Shown: positions 26,025 to 36,305, counted from the stretch's first letter. The stretch is DNA of 64,000 nucleotides from an uncultured Fusobacterium sp. (GCA_900541465.1 UQJY01000002.1:74514-138513); one strand, 5' to 3'. The notes: generated by a model not told the origin, from the letters alone. Translations and numbers: made by a program.

Positions 26025-27134
26025 ATGAAAAAAGAAAATTTAAAAACACCTGCAATTTTACTTAATATGAATGCATTAAAAAATAATATAAAAGTATATC
26101 AGGAAATGTGCAATGAAAATAACAAAGAATTATGGCCAATGATAAAGACACATAAAAGCAGAGAACTTATGAAAATGCAGCTTGAAGCTGGAGCTACAGG
26201 AGCTCTTTGCGGAACTCTTGATGAATGTGAAATGTGCTGTGACATTGGAATGAAAAAAATAATGTATGCTTATCCTGTTGCAAGTAAAGAAAGTATCGAA
26301 AGAGTAATTGAGCTTACTAAAAAATCAGATTTTATAATAAGACTTGATAATCTTTGTGGAGCAGAAATGATAAATGAGTCAGCTGAAAAAGCTGGAGTAA
26401 TTGTAAGCTATACAATTATAGTTGACAGCGGTCTTCACCGTTTTGGTGTTCCTGCTGAAAAAGTTGTTGAATTTGCAGATGAATTGAAAAAAATGAAAAA
26501 TTTAAAATTAAGAGGACTTTCATCTCACCCTGGGCATGTTTATGCAGCAACATGTGAGGCAGAAATTCAAAAATATGTAGAAGATGAGTGTAATACTTTA
26601 GCAGAAGCTAAAAAACTTATGACAGAAGCAGGATATGAACTTGAATATATAACAAGCGGTTCTACACCGACATTTGCAGAAGCTGTAAAAGATAAAAATA
26701 TAAATGTTCTTCATCCGGGAAACTATGTATTTTTAGACAGTATTCAGCTTTCAATAAAAAAAGCAGAAATAAAAGATTGTGCTCTTACAGTATATGCAAC
26801 AGTAATTTCTCACCCAAGTGAAGATTTATTTATTTGTGATGCCGGAGCAAAATGCCTTGGACTTGACCAAGGGGCTCATGGAAACAGTTCAATAGTTGGT
26901 TTTGGAACTGTGATAAATCATCCTGAACTTGTGGTAGCAGGTCTTTCTGAAGAGGTTGGAAAGCTTCATGTACATGGAAAAACTGATTTAAAAGTTGGAG
27001 ATAAAATAGAAATAATTCCTAACCATTCTTGTTCAACAGCAAACTTATGCAGTTTTTACACTGTTGTAGAAAATGAAGAAGTAGTAAGAAGCATTCCAGT
27101 TGATGTAAGAGGAAACAGCTTTAAAAGAATTTAA
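26025..27134 (+). CDS. DSD1 / D-threonine aldolase family PLP enzyme
   Basis: 369-residue fold-type III (alanine-racemase-like) enzyme. The PLP lysine is K41 in WPMIKTHKSRE; the C-terminal PNHSCSTANLCSF holds the His and Cys that bind zinc in eukaryotic D-serine dehydratase and D-threonine aldolases. Likely reactions are D-threonine/D-allothreonine aldol cleavage or a second D-serine/D-threonine dehydratase. ATG 26025 is chosen because GGAGGATAAAA stands just before it; earlier in-frame starts lie inside dsdA. Third gene of the D-serine operon. Confidence 0.8.
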   Translation: MKKENLKTPAILLNMNALKNNIKVYQEMCNENNKELWPMIKTHKSRELMKMQLEAGATGALCGTLDECEMCCDIGMKKIMYAYPVASKESIERVIELTKKSDFIIRLDNLCGAEMINESAEKAGVIVSYTIIVDSGLHRFGVPAEKVVEFADELKKMKNLKLRGLSSHPGHVYAATCEAEIQKYVEDECNTLAEAKKLMTEAGYELEYITSGSTPTFAEAVKDKNINVLHPGNYVFLDSIQLSIKKAEIKDCALTVYATVISHPSEDLFICDAGAKCLGLDQGAHGNSSIVGFGTVINHPELVVAGLSEEVGKLHVHGKTDLKVGDKIEIIPNHSCSTANLCSFYTVVENEEVVRSIPVDVRGNSFKRI

Positions 27135-27153
27135 AAAATAATATATTTGTAAT

Positions 27154-27182
27154 AAAATTCCCGGTAATCTGCCGGGAATTTT
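27154..27182. terminator. Bidirectional terminator (D-serine operon / yibE)
   Basis: AAAATTCCCGG / CCGGGAATTTT stem, 7-base loop, overlapping the stop codon of the convergent minus-strand gene. Confidence 0.85.
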
Positions 27183-28302
27183 ATTTATCATCTCTGAAAA
27201 AATTATTTTTTGGAAGAGAATATATAAAAGAAGCTATGTATGTTGTAATTGGAGCAACAACAACAAGACCTATGCTTCCTATTATTATTTTTATAATTTC
27301 AGATGTAACAATTTTCATGTTAAGAATCTGCATAAGGCTTGTGTCTCTTTCAAGGAATAAAATCATAAGAGTTAAAAATCCTCCGGAATATGCAAGAAGA
27401 AGAGTTGTTGTCATAGTCCCTATTACAGATCTTCCAACATTAAATCCTGACTTAATTAAATCTTTTCTGGAAATATCTGGATTGTGATATTTAAGTTCCT
27501 GTATAGTTGCAGTCATATCCATAGCAATATCCATAGCAGCTCCGCTTGCTCCAATAACTATTGCCGAATAAAAAATATCTAAAAGGTTAATACTCATAAA
27601 ACTAGAGAACAAAACACTCTGTGCCATAGGCTGATTCATTCCGTCAATTTTAAAAGTATCACCGAAGCAGAAAGTAAGTGCCGCTGTTACAAAAAGACCT
27701 GATAAAGTTCCCAAAAAAGCACTCCAGCCTTTTTTTGTAAAACCGGCAACAAGAAAAATAATAAGACCGGAAAGAAAAATCAAAGTTAAAACAGTTATTA
27801 TAAAAACATTTTCCCCTTTTTTCAGTGCAGGAATAAGATAGTTCCAAATTATAAGGACACTTCCAATAAAAGAAATCAAAGACTGAACACCAACTTTTCT
27901 TGCATAAGTTATAAGAAGAAAAATAAAAATAAAAGCAAGCCCTGCTATTTTTTCAATTCTTAAAAGAGAAAGAACTTTTCCTGTCACTTTTTCAGTTTCT
28001 TCATTGAAAGACACAGCCATAAGAATTTTATCCTCTGGTTCATAAAATTCATCATATTCCATGCTTCCGCTTAAAAGATTATTTGCTTCAATTTCTGTGC
28101 CTTTAAATTCTCCAGTGAGAATTTTTATTTTGAGATGCTGACAGCCCACTTTTGAAACTCCCTGAACTATTGCATCACTATTGTCTACAGCTAAAACTTT
28201 TCCTATATTTTCTTTTTTAAAGAAATACCCTTCCGGCTTTATGATAAAAACCAGAAGGGCAAGGAATATTGCCGTAAGAGCTGTTATTCCTATTTTTTTC
28301 AC
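27181..28302 (-). CDS. YibE/F family membrane protein
   Basis: 373-residue membrane protein: N-terminal membrane segment, an extracytoplasmic part (about 30-120) with GEFKGTEIEANNLLSG, then about seven transmembrane helices including the conserved GASGAAMDIAMDMTATIQEL and GRSVIGTMTTTLLLAYSGG motifs of YibE/F proteins. Function of the family is not established to my knowledge. Start is GTG 28302 after GGGTGG. It lies 12 bases downstream of the alkaline phosphatase gene, so the two share a transcript. Confidence 0.8.
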   Translation of the reverse strand: MKKIGITALTAIFLALLVFIIKPEGYFFKKENIGKVLAVDNSDAIVQGVSKVGCQHLKIKILTGEFKGTEIEANNLLSGSMEYDEFYEPEDKILMAVSFNEETEKVTGKVLSLLRIEKIAGLAFIFIFLLITYARKVGVQSLISFIGSVLIIWNYLIPALKKGENVFIITVLTLIFLSGLIIFLVAGFTKKGWSAFLGTLSGLFVTAALTFCFGDTFKIDGMNQPMAQSVLFSSFMSINLLDIFYSAIVIGASGAAMDIAMDMTATIQELKYHNPDISRKDLIKSGFNVGRSVIGTMTTTLLLAYSGGFLTLMILFLERDTSLMQILNMKIVTSEIIKIIIGSIGLVVVAPITTYIASFIYSLPKNNFFRDDK

Positions 28303-28314
28303 ATTACCACCCTG

Positions 28315-29700
28315 TTATTTTATTTCTTCACCCATTGATTTTGCAATAAGTTTTGCTACATCTGTATTATCTTTAAATCCGATAAAGTATTGAGCATCTT
28401 TCCCTACTGCAGCAAGAGGAACTTGAACAGCTGTATGTGCATAAGATGTCCACATCATTCCAGAACGTTCAGAAATAATGTGAGTAACAGCGATTGCTAC
28501 AGGACTGTATCCTCCAAACATTTCGCTTGCATTTTTATTTTTATCTTGTAAGTCCATAGCTTTAACAATAGCTGTTTTTTCATCAGCAGTTAATTTAGAA
28601 AGCCCCATATTTTTTCCAATGTATTTGAAGAAAGCATCTCTGTCTCCAGTGTAGGCTTTTTGAAGAACATCTTCAACAGAAACTTTTACATTTTTAAGTT
28701 CGTCAAGTTTTAAGAAATAGTTAGCTCCAAATCCAAGTCCCATACCACCTGTTTCATGGTCAGCAGCAACAACGATTAATGTATCTTTAGGGTGCTGTCT
28801 GTAGAAATCGTAAGCAGATTTTATAGCATCATCAAAAGCTATTGTGTCATAAATAGTTCCCATTACGTCGTTAGCATGAGAAGCATGATCAATTCTTCCA
28901 CCTTCAACCATCATAAAGAATCCGTCTTTATCATTTTGAAGAAGTTCAATTCCTTTGTCAGTCATCTCTTTTAAACTTGGAGTTGTTTTTTTATTTCTGT
29001 CAATTTCATAAGGCATATGTGATGCTTCCATTGCTGCAAAAACTTTTTCTCCGGCTTTTGGTTTCCACTTTTTAAATTCTTTTCCAGAGTCAGTCCCTAC
29101 AAATGTTTTGTATCCCTGCTCTTGAAATTCTTTTACAAGGTCTCTTGAATCTTTTCTCTTGCTTGAAAGTCCGCTGTCTTTTCCTGCAAAGTGTCTGTAT
29201 CCTCCACCGGCAAAGTAATCAACATTACTTTTTACATAATCTTCAGCAATTCCGTTTTCATCATCTCTGTCCATATTGTGAGAAGCAAATACAGCAGGAG
29301 TAGCATGAGTAATTCTTGTTGTAGTTACAAGCCCTGTTGCTCTTCCCTGATCTTGAGCAATTTCAAGAAGAGTTTTAAGATTTTCTCCTTTAGGAGTTTT
29401 TGCAATCACACCGTTATTTGTTTTGTGTCCTGTTGCAAGAGCAGTTCCTGCAGCAGCAGAGTCTGTGATAAGAGTATCAGCTGAATATGTTGTTGTTATT
29501 GCAGAAAATGGCAGAGAGTTCATAAGAAGTTTTCCATCTTTATTCATAACTCCTTTTTTGTATTCTTCAGAAATTTGTCTTTGGGCAGCTCCCATTCCAT
29601 CTCCGATAAAGTAGAAAATATATTTTGGCCCTTCAGCAAAAGCAGACATACTAAGAGCTAAAATACCAGATAATAATAATTTTTTTCTTGTTAATTTCAT
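28315..29700 (-). CDS. phoA: Alkaline phosphatase, exported
   Basis: 461-residue periplasmic phosphomonoesterase. A signal peptide (KLTRKKLLLSGILALSMSAF, cut after AFA) leads into the metal-binding GDGMGAAQRQ; the nucleophile serine is in TDSAAAGTALATG, and zinc/magnesium ligands in GGRIDHASHAND and ADHETGGMG. It frees phosphate from organic esters. ATG at 29700 is used because GGGAGGAAGAG precedes it; the in-frame ATG 15 bases upstream would put the ribosome site inside the gene. I saw no clear PhoB box. yibE/F follows. Confidence 0.93.
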   Translation of the reverse strand: MKLTRKKLLLSGILALSMSAFAEGPKYIFYFIGDGMGAAQRQISEEYKKGVMNKDGKLLMNSLPFSAITTTYSADTLITDSAAAGTALATGHKTNNGVIAKTPKGENLKTLLEIAQDQGRATGLVTTTRITHATPAVFASHNMDRDDENGIAEDYVKSNVDYFAGGGYRHFAGKDSGLSSKRKDSRDLVKEFQEQGYKTFVGTDSGKEFKKWKPKAGEKVFAAMEASHMPYEIDRNKKTTPSLKEMTDKGIELLQNDKDGFFMMVEGGRIDHASHANDVMGTIYDTIAFDDAIKSAYDFYRQHPKDTLIVVAADHETGGMGLGFGANYFLKLDELKNVKVSVEDVLQKAYTGDRDAFFKYIGKNMGLSKLTADEKTAIVKAMDLQDKNKNASEMFGGYSPVAIAVTHIISERSGMMWTSYAHTAVQVPLAAVGKDAQYFIGFKDNTDVAKLIAKSMGEEIK

Positions 29701-29816
29701 TTCTCTTCCTCCCATATTTTTTAATTATTGTTTTCACACAGAGTATAAAACAGTCTGGTAAAATAGAGTTAGTTTTTATGTAAAAGAAATGTAAATCCTA
29801 AAAAATTATAAAATAA

Positions 29817-29856
29817 AAAAGAAATTCCATGTTATAAATAACATAGAATTTCTTTT
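29817..29856 (-). terminator. Terminator of galE
   Basis: AAAAGAAATTC-ATGTTA arms pairing with TAACAT-GAATTTCTTTT with one mismatch and a small loop; T-rich when read on the minus strand after galE. Confidence 0.8.
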
Positions 29857-29886
29857 GAAAAAATATTTTAAAGGTTATTGTAATTT

Positions 29887-30900
29887 TTAGTCGTCATATC
29901 CGTTTGGATTGTTGCTCTGCCATCTCCAAGAGTCAGCACACATTCTGTCTAAATCATATTTAGCTTCCCAGCCAAGTTCTTCTTTAGCTTTAGTTGCATC
30001 AGCATAACACATAGCAACGTCTCCAGGTCTTCTAGGAGCGATTACATAAGGAATATCTTTTCCGCATGCTTTGCTGAATGCTTTTACCATGTCAAGAACA
30101 CTGTATCCTTTTCCTGTTCCAAGGTTATAAATTACAAGTCCTGGGTTTGTTTCTAGTTTTGCAAGAGCTTTTAAGTGTCCGTTTGCTAAGTCAACAACGT
30201 GTATATAGTCTCTTACACCAGTTCCGTCTGGGGTATTGTAGTCATTTCCGAATACACTAAGTTTTTCGAGTTTTCCAACAGCAACTTTTGTAATATAAGG
30301 CATTAAGTTGTTAGGAATTCCATTTGGTTCTTCTCCGATTGTTCCGCTTTCATGTGCTCCCACAGGGTTAAAGTATCTAAGAAGAGCAACATTAAGTTCT
30401 TTGTCTGCTTTGCAGATATCTACAAGCATTTCTTCAATCATGAGTTTTGTTCTTCCGTATGGGTTTGTCGCACTTAGAGGGAATGTTTCTAAGATTGGAC
30501 AAGTGTGAGGATCTCCATAAACAGTTGCAGAAGAACTGAATACAAAGTTACGAACACCATATTTTTTCATAAGATTTAAAACGATAAGTGTTGTTGTAAG
30601 GTTATTTGTATAATAAGCAAGAGGTTTTGCAACTGATTCTCCAACAGCTTTAAATCCAGCAAAGTGTATTACAGAATCAATTTCGTTTTCTTTGAAAATT
30701 TCTTCCATCTTTTCTTCATCTAATATATTAACTTCATAAAATTTAGGTCTTTTTCCTGTTATAGCCTCTATTCTGTCTATAACTTTTGGGCTACTATTAC
30801 TCAAATCATCAACTATAACAACTTCTCTGTTGTCTTCCAATAACTGCACTACAGTGTGACTTCCGATATATCCTGCTCCGCCTGTTACTAATACTGCCAT
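29887..30900 (-). CDS. galE: UDP-glucose 4-epimerase
   Basis: 337-residue cytoplasmic SDR enzyme interconverting UDP-glucose and UDP-galactose for sugar use and surface polysaccharide. Rossmann motif [13 protein letters not shown] at the start; catalytic Tyr/Lys in [25 protein letters not shown] and [14 protein letters not shown] are diagnostic of GalE. GGAGAGGA ribosome site. No other gal genes are adjacent. Confidence 0.96.
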   Translation of the reverse strand: MAVLVTGGAGYIGSHTVVQLLEDNREVVIVDDLSNSSPKVIDRIEAITGKRPKFYEVNILDEEKMEEIFKENEIDSVIHFAGFKAVGESVAKPLAYYTNNLTTTLIVLNLMKKYGVRNFVFSSSATVYGDPHTCPILETFPLSATNPYGRTKLMIEEMLVDICKADKELNVALLRYFNPVGAHESGTIGEEPNGIPNNLMPYITKVAVGKLEKLSVFGNDYNTPDGTGVRDYIHVVDLANGHLKALAKLETNPGLVIYNLGTGKGYSVLDMVKAFSKACGKDIPYVIAPRRPGDVAMCYADATKAKEELGWEAKYDLDRMCADSWRWQSNNPNGYDD

Positions 30901-31051
30901 AATAATATCCTCTCCTTTTTATTTAAAATTTATATTTTTATTATACTATACTTTCAAAATTTTATTTTGTTATATTTCAAATTTATAAAAAACTTTTTTA
31001 ATAAAGGATACAAAGTTGAGTTTGTTTTATATTTTTTTATGAAAATATTTT

Positions 31052-31930
31052 TTATAATCTTCTTAAAAATTCACTTTTTATTTCATTATTTTCAAGAGCA
31101 GAATCGATAGTTTTTAAAATATTTTCTTTTTCATAAGGAAGAGTTCCTTTTAAAGAAACATAATTTGAAGCATGGTTGCTTCTGAAAATACATTTTTCTT
31201 TTACATTTATATTTTTTATCATAAGTTTTGTTTCTTCAAGGATTTCAGAACTTGAAAGAGGAATAAAATTTCCTTTTTTATATTCTTCTAAAAGCTCTGT
31301 CCCCTCTTCAAGCATAAGAGTGAGAACACCAAAATAATCTGGATTTATTTCTGATATAAGGCTTGCTGTTTCGACAGCATGCTCAATTGAATTTTCTTTT
31401 CCGCCAAGTCCTGCAATAGCTGTCACTGAAAGTGGAATTCCGACTTTTTTAACTTTTTTTCCTGCTGTAATTATTTCTTCTCTTGATACTCCTTTTTTTA
31501 CAGAAGAAAGAATTTTATCACTTCCGCTTTCAACTCCAAGATAAATAAGTCCTAATCCTAAATTTTTAAGTTCAAGCAGTTCTTCAGGAGTTTTTAATAA
31601 AATAGATTTAGGAGACCCGTAAAGAGAAATTCTTTCAGCTTCAGGAAACTTTTCATTGATATAAATAAAAATCTCTTTTAAAATTTTCATAGGTATAATA
31701 AGAGCATCACCATCTGCAAGAAATATTCTTTCAGCTTTTTTTACATATATTCTAAAAAAATCTATCTCTTTTTTTATCTGTTCCAAAGGTTTTATTGTAA
31801 ATTTTTTGCTTTTATACATACTGCAGAAGGTACATTTATTTTGTGAACATCCTAAAGTTGCTTGAATAATCAGGCTGTATGCTTCTGAAGGGGGTCTGTA
31901 TAAAGGGTAATCATATTCATACACAGTCAT
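31052..31930 (-). CDS. Radical SAM protein (COG1032-like)
   Basis: 292-residue radical SAM enzyme with the slightly wider cluster motif C-SQNK-C-TF-C in TLGCSQNKCTFCSMYKS, a variant recurring in this subfamily, and a GVESGSDKIL segment that fits the SAM-binding region. Reaction unknown. ATG 31930 (TVYEYDYPLYRPPSE follows) is preferred because AAGGAGGAAAAATTT precedes it; an upstream ATG at 31954 would place the ribosome site inside the coding region. Divergent from the DUF1846 gene. Confidence 0.75.
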   Translation of the reverse strand: MTVYEYDYPLYRPPSEAYSLIIQATLGCSQNKCTFCSMYKSKKFTIKPLEQIKKEIDFFRIYVKKAERIFLADGDALIIPMKILKEIFIYINEKFPEAERISLYGSPKSILLKTPEELLELKNLGLGLIYLGVESGSDKILSSVKKGVSREEIITAGKKVKKVGIPLSVTAIAGLGGKENSIEHAVETASLISEINPDYFGVLTLMLEEGTELLEEYKKGNFIPLSSSEILEETKLMIKNINVKEKCIFRSNHASNYVSLKGTLPYEKENILKTIDSALENNEIKSEFLRRL

Positions 31931-32173
31931 AAATTTTTCCTCCTTTTTCTTCAAAAATATTTATAGCTCATTTTAATCTGTTTTTTTTCACAGGTCAAGT
32001 CTTGGCTGATATGATTTATTTTTGACAATGATTTTAAAAACGGGATAAAAATATATTTATATGGAAAAAATTATAAACTTCTAGGAAAAATATATTTAAT
32101 ATGATAAAATAATCAGATGTAATGGATTTAATTTTTATGTACACGCAGTTTTTTAATATAAGGAGAAGAGATA

Positions 32174-33679
32174 ATGAAGATAGGATTTGATCACAACAAA
32201 TATCTTGAAGAACAGTCAAAATATATTCTTGAAAGAGTAAATAACTTTGATAAGCTTTACCTTGAATTTGGAGGAAAATTATTATATGACCTTCATGCAA
32301 AAAGAGTGCTTCCTGGTTTTGATGAAAATGCAAAAATTAAATTGCTGCATAAATTAAAAGAAAATGTTGAAGTTGTTATCTGTGTCTATGCAGGTGATAT
32401 TGAAAGAAACAAAATCAGAGGAGATTTTGGAATTACTTACGACATGGACGTACTAAGACTTATTGACGATTTAAGAAGTTATGAACTTGAAGTAAACAGT
32501 GTTGTAATAACAAGATTTGATGACCAGCCTGCTACTACTGTCTTTATAAATAAACTTGAACGCAGAGGAATAAAAGTTTATAAACACAGAGCTACAAAAG
32601 GATACCCTACTGATGTTGATACAATAGTAAGTGAAGAGGGATATGGAAGAAATCCATATATTGAAACAACAAAACCTATCGTTGTTGTCACAGCTCCAGG
32701 ACCTGGAAGCGGAAAACTTGCTACATGTTTGAGCCAGCTTTATCATGAAGATAAAAGAGGAAAAGTTGCAGGATATTCAAAATTTGAAACATTCCCTGTA
32801 TGGAACGTACCTTTAAAACACCCTTTAAATATTGCTTATGAAGCGGCAACAGTAGACCTTAAAGATGTAAATATGATAGATCCGTTCCATCTTGAAGCCT
32901 ATGGAGAAACAGCAGTAAACTATAACAGAGATATAGAAGCATTTCCTGTTTTAAAAAGAATAATAGAAAAAATTACAGGAAAAGAATCAATCTATAAATC
33001 ACCTACTGATATGGGAGTAAACAGAGTTGGGTTTGGAATTGTTGATGATGAAGTTGTAAGAGAAGCATCAAAACAGGAAATTATAAGAAGAGTTTTAAAT
33101 GCTGCCTGTGACTATAAAAAAGGATATATAGATAAAGATACTTATCAGAGAGCAAAACTTATTATGGAAGAGCTTCAATTAAAAGAAACTGATAGAAGAG
33201 TTTTAAGAGCTGCAAGAGAACGTCTTGAAAAATTAAAAGCTGAAGATCCAAATGAATTTTATTCAGCTGTGGCAATAGAACTTGACGACGGAACAATGAT
33301 AACAGGAAAAGGCTCTCAGACAATGTGTGCTGCTGCTTCTGCAATACTTAATGCAATAAAATATCATGCAGGAATTGCAGATGAAGTTCATCTGATTGCT
33401 CCAGAAATAGCTGAGCCTATTATGAATTTAAAATCTATAAACTTTAAAAGTAAAAATGTAACTCTTAACTGTGAAGAAGTTCTTATTGCTTTAAGTATTT
33501 GTGCTGTTACAGATGAAAGAGCAAAAAGAGCTATTGATAATCTTTATAAATTAAAAGGAAGTCAGGCTCACTCTACATCAATTTTGGGAAAAACTGATGA
33601 CCAGCTTGTAAGAAAACTTGGAATGGATATGACTTGTGATTCTGTATTCCCAACAGAAAATTTATACTATAATGATTAA
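32174..33679 (+). CDS. DUF1846 (UPF0371) protein
   Basis: 501-residue cytoplasmic protein starting [14 protein letters not shown], with [18 protein letters not shown] (a phosphate-loop-like segment around 178-195) and [18 protein letters not shown]. The whole length matches the UPF0371/DUF1846 family, common in Firmicutes and Fusobacteria. Structures exist but the reaction is not established to my knowledge; a nucleotide-dependent ligase-type role has been suggested by the loop. AAGGAGAAG ribosome site; transcribed alone. Confidence 0.82.
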   Translation: MKIGFDHNKYLEEQSKYILERVNNFDKLYLEFGGKLLYDLHAKRVLPGFDENAKIKLLHKLKENVEVVICVYAGDIERNKIRGDFGITYDMDVLRLIDDLRSYELEVNSVVITRFDDQPATTVFINKLERRGIKVYKHRATKGYPTDVDTIVSEEGYGRNPYIETTKPIVVVTAPGPGSGKLATCLSQLYHEDKRGKVAGYSKFETFPVWNVPLKHPLNIAYEAATVDLKDVNMIDPFHLEAYGETAVNYNRDIEAFPVLKRIIEKITGKESIYKSPTDMGVNRVGFGIVDDEVVREASKQEIIRRVLNAACDYKKGYIDKDTYQRAKLIMEELQLKETDRRVLRAARERLEKLKAEDPNEFYSAVAIELDDGTMITGKGSQTMCAAASAILNAIKYHAGIADEVHLIAPEIAEPIMNLKSINFKSKNVTLNCEEVLIALSICAVTDERAKRAIDNLYKLKGSQAHSTSILGKTDDQLVRKLGMDMTCDSVFPTENLYYND

Positions 33680-33712
33680 TTAATATTACTTTTTTTGAAT
33701 GAATAAAAAATT

Positions 33713-33736
33713 ACCCTGCATGGAAAAATGCAGGGT
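33713..33736. terminator. Bidirectional terminator (DUF1846 / zinc ATPase)
   Basis: ACCCTGCAT / ATGCAGGGT with a 6-base loop, Ts on the right and As on the left. Its arm repeats the CCCTGCAT arm of the terminator at 233-264. Confidence 0.9.
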
Positions 33737-33754
33737 TTTTTAATAATTTTATTT

Positions 33755-36142
33755 TTATAATTTTTTAATTCTTAAAATTTTTGAAGCATTTAAAACAGCT
33801 ATTGCAGAAACTCCGACGTCAGCAAATATTGCAAGCCACATATTTGCAAGACCGATAACTCCTAAAATCATAACAAGGAATTTTACTCCAAGAGAGAAAT
33901 AAATATTCTGCATAACAACTTTTTTGTTTTCAGCTGCAATTTTTAAAGTTTCAACAACTTTATAAGGTTCATCATTTATGAAAACAATATCAGCAGATTC
34001 AACAGCAATATCACTTCCGGCTCCTCCCATTGCAATTCCAATATCAGCAAGAGAAAGAACAGGAGCATCATTTATACCGTCTCCAACAAAAATAACACCT
34101 TTACTTTTTTCTTTGATTTTATTAAGTACACTGACTTTATCTTGAGGAAGAAGTCCTGTGAAGACATTTTCTTTTTCAAAACCAAGTTTTTCTCCCACAG
34201 ATTCTCCAATTTTTTTATTATCACCTGTAAGCATATATGTTTTTATATTCATTTTTTTAAGTTTTTCAAGTGTTTTTGAAGAATCGTTTTTAATTTCATC
34301 AGCCAGATGAAGAGAACCGATATATTCATTATTAAGAGCAATATAAACTGTTGTGCCGTCCTCTTCTCCAATATTTTCTACTGTGATATTGTTATCTTCC
34401 ATAAGTTTTTTATTTCCGACAAGAATATTTTTTTCTTTATAAAGGGCAGAAACTCCTTTTCCGGAAATCTCTTTATAATCTTTTATATCAGTTTCTGAAA
34501 TTTTTATATCTTTGTAATTAAGTACAGCTTTCCCGATAGGGTGGTTTGAATAAAATTCTCCGGCTTTTCCAATTTCTAAAACTTCATTTTCAGAAAAACC
34601 TTCAGAGCAGTTTATTTTTTCTATTTTAAATTTTCCTTTTGTAAGAGTTCCTGTTTTATCAAAAACAACAGCTTCTATATCTTTTAATTTTTCAAGATAG
34701 TTTCCTCCTTTTATTAAAATTCCTCTTTTTGAAGCAAGCCCTATACTGCTGAAAAATGTAAGAGGAACAGAAAGCACTAAGGCACAAGGACAAGAGATAA
34801 CTAAAAAGATTAATGCTCTTCCAAACCAAAGTTTAAAATCTCCAAAAATCATAGGAATTCCAATTCCAACGACAAGGGCTGCAAGAACAACAAACGGAGT
34901 GTAATATCTTGCAAATTTTGTTATAAATTTTTCAGATTGAGCTTTTTTATCACTTGCATTTTCAACCATTTCAATAATTTTGCTTATAGCAGAATCTTTG
35001 TATTCTTTTGTAACTTTTATTTCAATCATTCCGTCAATATTAAGGCTTCCGCTTAAGACTTCAGTATTTTCTTCAACGAAAACAGGAAGAGATTCCCCAG
35101 TAAGAGCAGAAGTATCAAGAGAAGAAGCTCCTTTTATAATTACACCGTCGACAGCTATTTTTTCTCCGGGTTTTACAACTATAATGTCTCCTGTTTTTAA
35201 ATTTTCAGGAGCAGTTTTTTCAATTCTTCCATCAGAAAGCTTTATATTTGCATAACTTGCTTTTACTTCTAAAAGACTTTGAATAGATTTTCTGGAATTA
35301 TTAACAGCTCTTTCTTGGAAATATTCTCCTATTTTATAGAAAATCATAACTCCCACAGCTTCATTATATTCTTTAAGAAAAATTGCACCTATTGTTGCTA
35401 TTGACATTAAAAAGTTTTCATCAAGAAAGTTTTTGTTTTTAATGTTAAGAAGAGATTTGTATAAAACATCTCCTCCTGCAACTATATATGCTGTAAGAAG
35501 AACAGCGGTTTTTACAGTTCCTTTTGAAATAAAAAGAGAAATAATAAAAAGAATTAATCCTCCAAAAAGAGAAATTTTTTCGTAATCTATTTTTCTGCTT
35601 TTTTCTTTTTCATTTTCCTCTTCTTCGTGAGAAAATTTTATTTCATGGCTGTGAGTGTGTGAGTGCTTTTCTTCATGTGAATGATTATGTGAACAGCACT
35701 CTCCATGTTTGTGGTTGTGTTCTTCTTCATGGTGATGTCCGCATGAATAGCTTTCTGTATGTTTATGTTCTTCACAGCCGCATTCTTCTTCGTGGCTGTG
35801 TCCGTGATGATGTTCATGTCCACAGCTGCAGCTTTCTTCTTCATGCTCATGTTTTTCTCCACAACTGCATTTATGATGATGGTGATGTGAATTATCTTTT
35901 TCAGAAGTTTCATATCTGTCTGCACTAAATATTTTTGCACCTTTTTCTGTTTTATCAGCAATTTTATTTATAGTATTTAAAAACTCTTTTTCATCGACAG
36001 AATTTTTAAATTCCACTGTAATTTTTTTTGTATAAAAATTAAGAATACAGCTTTCAACTTCGCCAAGTTTTTCAATTTGTTCCTGTATTTTAGAAGCACA
36101 ATGACCACATTTAAGTCCTTCTGCATAAAATATTTTTTTCAT
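33755..36142 (-). CDS. zntA: P1B-type heavy-metal ATPase (Zn/Cd/Co efflux, ZntA-like) with His/Cys-rich linker
   Basis: 795-residue metal-pumping ATPase of the inner membrane. An N-terminal HMA domain has the C12-GH-C15 site; residues about 84-170 form an extraordinary linker with roughly 29 His and 9 Cys among acidic residues (for example HEHHHGHSHEEECGCEEHKH). The ATPase core shows the actuator TGES motif, the CPC motif of helix 6 (ISCPCALVLS), DKTGTLTKG and GDGINDAPVL. CPC plus the general pattern fits Zn/Cd/Pb/Co exporters rather than Cu; metal choice is inference. The candidate operator in its promoter suggests metal control. GGAGAT ribosome site. Confidence 0.88.
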   Translation of the reverse strand: MKKIFYAEGLKCGHCASKIQEQIEKLGEVESCILNFYTKKITVEFKNSVDEKEFLNTINKIADKTEKGAKIFSADRYETSEKDNSHHHHHKCSCGEKHEHEEESCSCGHEHHHGHSHEEECGCEEHKHTESYSCGHHHEEEHNHKHGECCSHNHSHEEKHSHTHSHEIKFSHEEEENEKEKSRKIDYEKISLFGGLILFIISLFISKGTVKTAVLLTAYIVAGGDVLYKSLLNIKNKNFLDENFLMSIATIGAIFLKEYNEAVGVMIFYKIGEYFQERAVNNSRKSIQSLLEVKASYANIKLSDGRIEKTAPENLKTGDIIVVKPGEKIAVDGVIIKGASSLDTSALTGESLPVFVEENTEVLSGSLNIDGMIEIKVTKEYKDSAISKIIEMVENASDKKAQSEKFITKFARYYTPFVVLAALVVGIGIPMIFGDFKLWFGRALIFLVISCPCALVLSVPLTFFSSIGLASKRGILIKGGNYLEKLKDIEAVVFDKTGTLTKGKFKIEKINCSEGFSENEVLEIGKAGEFYSNHPIGKAVLNYKDIKISETDIKDYKEISGKGVSALYKEKNILVGNKKLMEDNNITVENIGEEDGTTVYIALNNEYIGSLHLADEIKNDSSKTLEKLKKMNIKTYMLTGDNKKIGESVGEKLGFEKENVFTGLLPQDKVSVLNKIKEKSKGVIFVGDGINDAPVLSLADIGIAMGGAGSDIAVESADIVFINDEPYKVVETLKIAAENKKVVMQNIYFSLGVKFLVMILGVIGLANMWLAIFADVGVSAIAVLNASKILRIKKL

Positions 36143-36175
36143 AAATTTATCTCCTTTTAAAAAATTTTTACGTAT

Positions 36176-36204
36176 AGTATATACCCCTATACCCTATATT
36201 TGAA
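36176..36204 (-). promoter_or_regulatory. Promoter with GGGTATAGGGG repeat upstream of the metal ATPase
   Basis: On the minus strand TTCAAA (36199-36204), 17-base spacer, TATACT (36176-36181). The spacer carries TATAGGGTATAGGGGTA, a tandem G-tract repeat unlike the surrounding AT-rich DNA and reminiscent of CsoR/FrmR-type operator G/C tracts, though not a palindrome. Confidence 0.5.
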
Positions 36205-36305
36205 TGTTATCATATATGAAAAAAAAAGTAAAGAATTATTTAGTTTTTTACTCTGGAATTTTATTTTCTATGGTATAATAAAAAAAATATTTGTGGAGGA
36301 GAATA

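Noticed and set aside
35638..35961. 107-residue minus-strand ORF over the His-rich region
   Set aside because: It is a shadow of the ATPase gene in another frame; the repetitive CAT/GTG codons of the His linker keep all frames open. No ribosome site, and the ATPase frame carries every family motif.
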